Assembly (NCBI GenBank): GCA_019237115.1
Contig: JAFAHS010000249.1
Span: 1 to 64,000, forward strand
From: Deltaproteobacteria bacterium
Lineage (GTDB): Bacteria; Desulfobacterota; Binatia; Binatales; Binataceae
Length of the DNA stretch: 64,000 bases
Direction: 5' to 3'
Shown here: piece by piece, positions 63,747 through 64,000 of the stretch
How positions within the stretch are numbered: the first letter of the stretch is position 1
How the letters are laid out: every line of letters starts with the position of its first letter
Position numbers and translations under genes: made by a program
The notes under the pieces: generated by a model
What the model was told of the DNA's origin: nothing
The model's database searches: none
The model's input: the letters and a program-made list of their open reading frames with translations, nothing else

Positions 63747-63824
63747 TGGTCGGGGTGACTGGATTTGAACCAGCGACTCCTGCGTCCCGAACGCAGTGCT
63801 CTAGCCAGGCTGAGCTACACCCCG
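63747..63824 (-). tRNA. tRNA-Pro (anticodon CGG), CCA encoded
   Basis: Read on the minus strand the gene starts at 63824 with acceptor CGGGGTG pairing with CACCCCG (63757-63751), discriminator A at 63750 and CCA at 63749-63747. The anticodon arm is CTGCG-TTCGGGA-CGCAG, giving anticodon CGG (codon CCG). D and T arms (GTTCAAATC loop) are normal. It lies just upstream of plsY. Confidence 0.97.
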
Positions 63825-63901
63825 ATCAGGTTGAGTGTGGTCGGCAAAGTGCAGACGATTCTTATAGCATCCGCGGCGATCCCAGGCGAGCAAACCCCTC
63901 G

Positions 63902-64000
63902 CTACTCCTGGAACCTCAGGTCAGCTACGCCAGGACCCGGCTCTTGGAGGCCGTGCGGGAAACGCTTTCCCTTGAGGTATCGATCGAAAAAGGCGAGGCC
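63902..64000 (-). CDS. C-terminal fragment of a possible alpha/beta-hydrolase
   Basis: The last 32 codons of a minus-strand gene whose start lies beyond the window; it ends in TAG at 63904-63902. The segment LAFFDRYLKG resembles the C-terminal helix of dienelactone-hydrolase-like or S15-type alpha/beta-hydrolases. Too short for a firm call. It lies upstream of the tRNA on the same strand. Confidence 0.4.
   Translation of the reverse strand, partial: GLAFFDRYLKGKRFPHGLQEPGPGVADLRFQE

Overview
This is a GC-rich, gene-dense bacterial chromosome segment of 64 kb with short intergenic gaps and many ATGA, GTGA or TGATG gene overlaps. It shows no phage, transposon or CRISPR content. Core functions dominate: respiration, isoprenoid, folate, purine, lysine and thiamine synthesis, glycyl-tRNA synthetase, PlsY, P-II and one tRNA. 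The cell is Gram-negative in style, with Tat signals, lipoproteins and periplasmic cytochromes. The mix of alternative complex III, DapL, ImuA-ImuB-DnaE2, several class III CoA-transferases and a small secreted family ending in a DDPRL signature points to a deltaproteobacterial or Desulfobacterota-like lineage, possibly Binatota. That placement is inference from gene content, not a phylogeny.

Layout. 1-9035 (minus): an alternative complex III operon (actA-actB-actC-actD-actF, with no separate actE) runs into cytochrome c oxidase subunit II, which carries a fused cytochrome c domain, and then subunit I, which is cut by the window edge. 9.5-12 kb (plus): dapL, folK, a broken transaldolase remnant and purN. 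12-19 kb: ispG, an AhpD-like protein, a CoA-transferase, two uncharacterised proteins and a glycosidase-like/GT2 fusion. 19.3-22.8 kb: an NtrB/NtrC-like kinase-regulator pair and tatA. 23-25 kb: lexA, an Isc-type ferredoxin and a ferredoxin reductase-like flavoprotein. 25-28 kb: an esterase, a ThuA-like protein and an AlkZ-related protein. 28-33.7 kb: a tight operon of thiL, two CNNM/CorC membrane proteins, larB and a UbiB-type kinase.

33.9-38.8 kb (minus): a four-gene operon of LuxE-like, LuxC-like, class III aminotransferase and six-helix sensor kinase. It predicts conversion of an activated acyl group to an aldehyde and then an amine, next to a possible receptor, and is the best candidate here for an undescribed system. 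39-41.6 kb: a small secreted protein, a trypsin-like/PDZ protein that has lost its catalytic Asp, and an isocitrate-lyase-family enzyme. 41.6-47.2 kb: the imuA-imuB-dnaE2 mutagenesis cassette. The DNA before imuA and before lexA carries the same 11-bp-period direct repeat, TTCGC-N6-TTCGC, a candidate LexA operator.

47.3-51.2 kb: a sarcosine-oxidase-like flavoprotein, an amidohydrolase and a frameshifted PhyH-family dioxygenase. 51.4-56.6 kb: pyruvate phosphate dikinase, glyS, a YfcE-like phosphodiesterase and a lipoprotein. 56.8-62.2 kb: two overlapping CoA-transferase genes, one lacking the catalytic Asp, with an acyl-CoA dehydrogenase nearby; around them sit three members of a small secreted protein family. 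62.5-64 kb: glnB, plsY, tRNA-Pro(CGG) and the tail of a possible alpha/beta-hydrolase.
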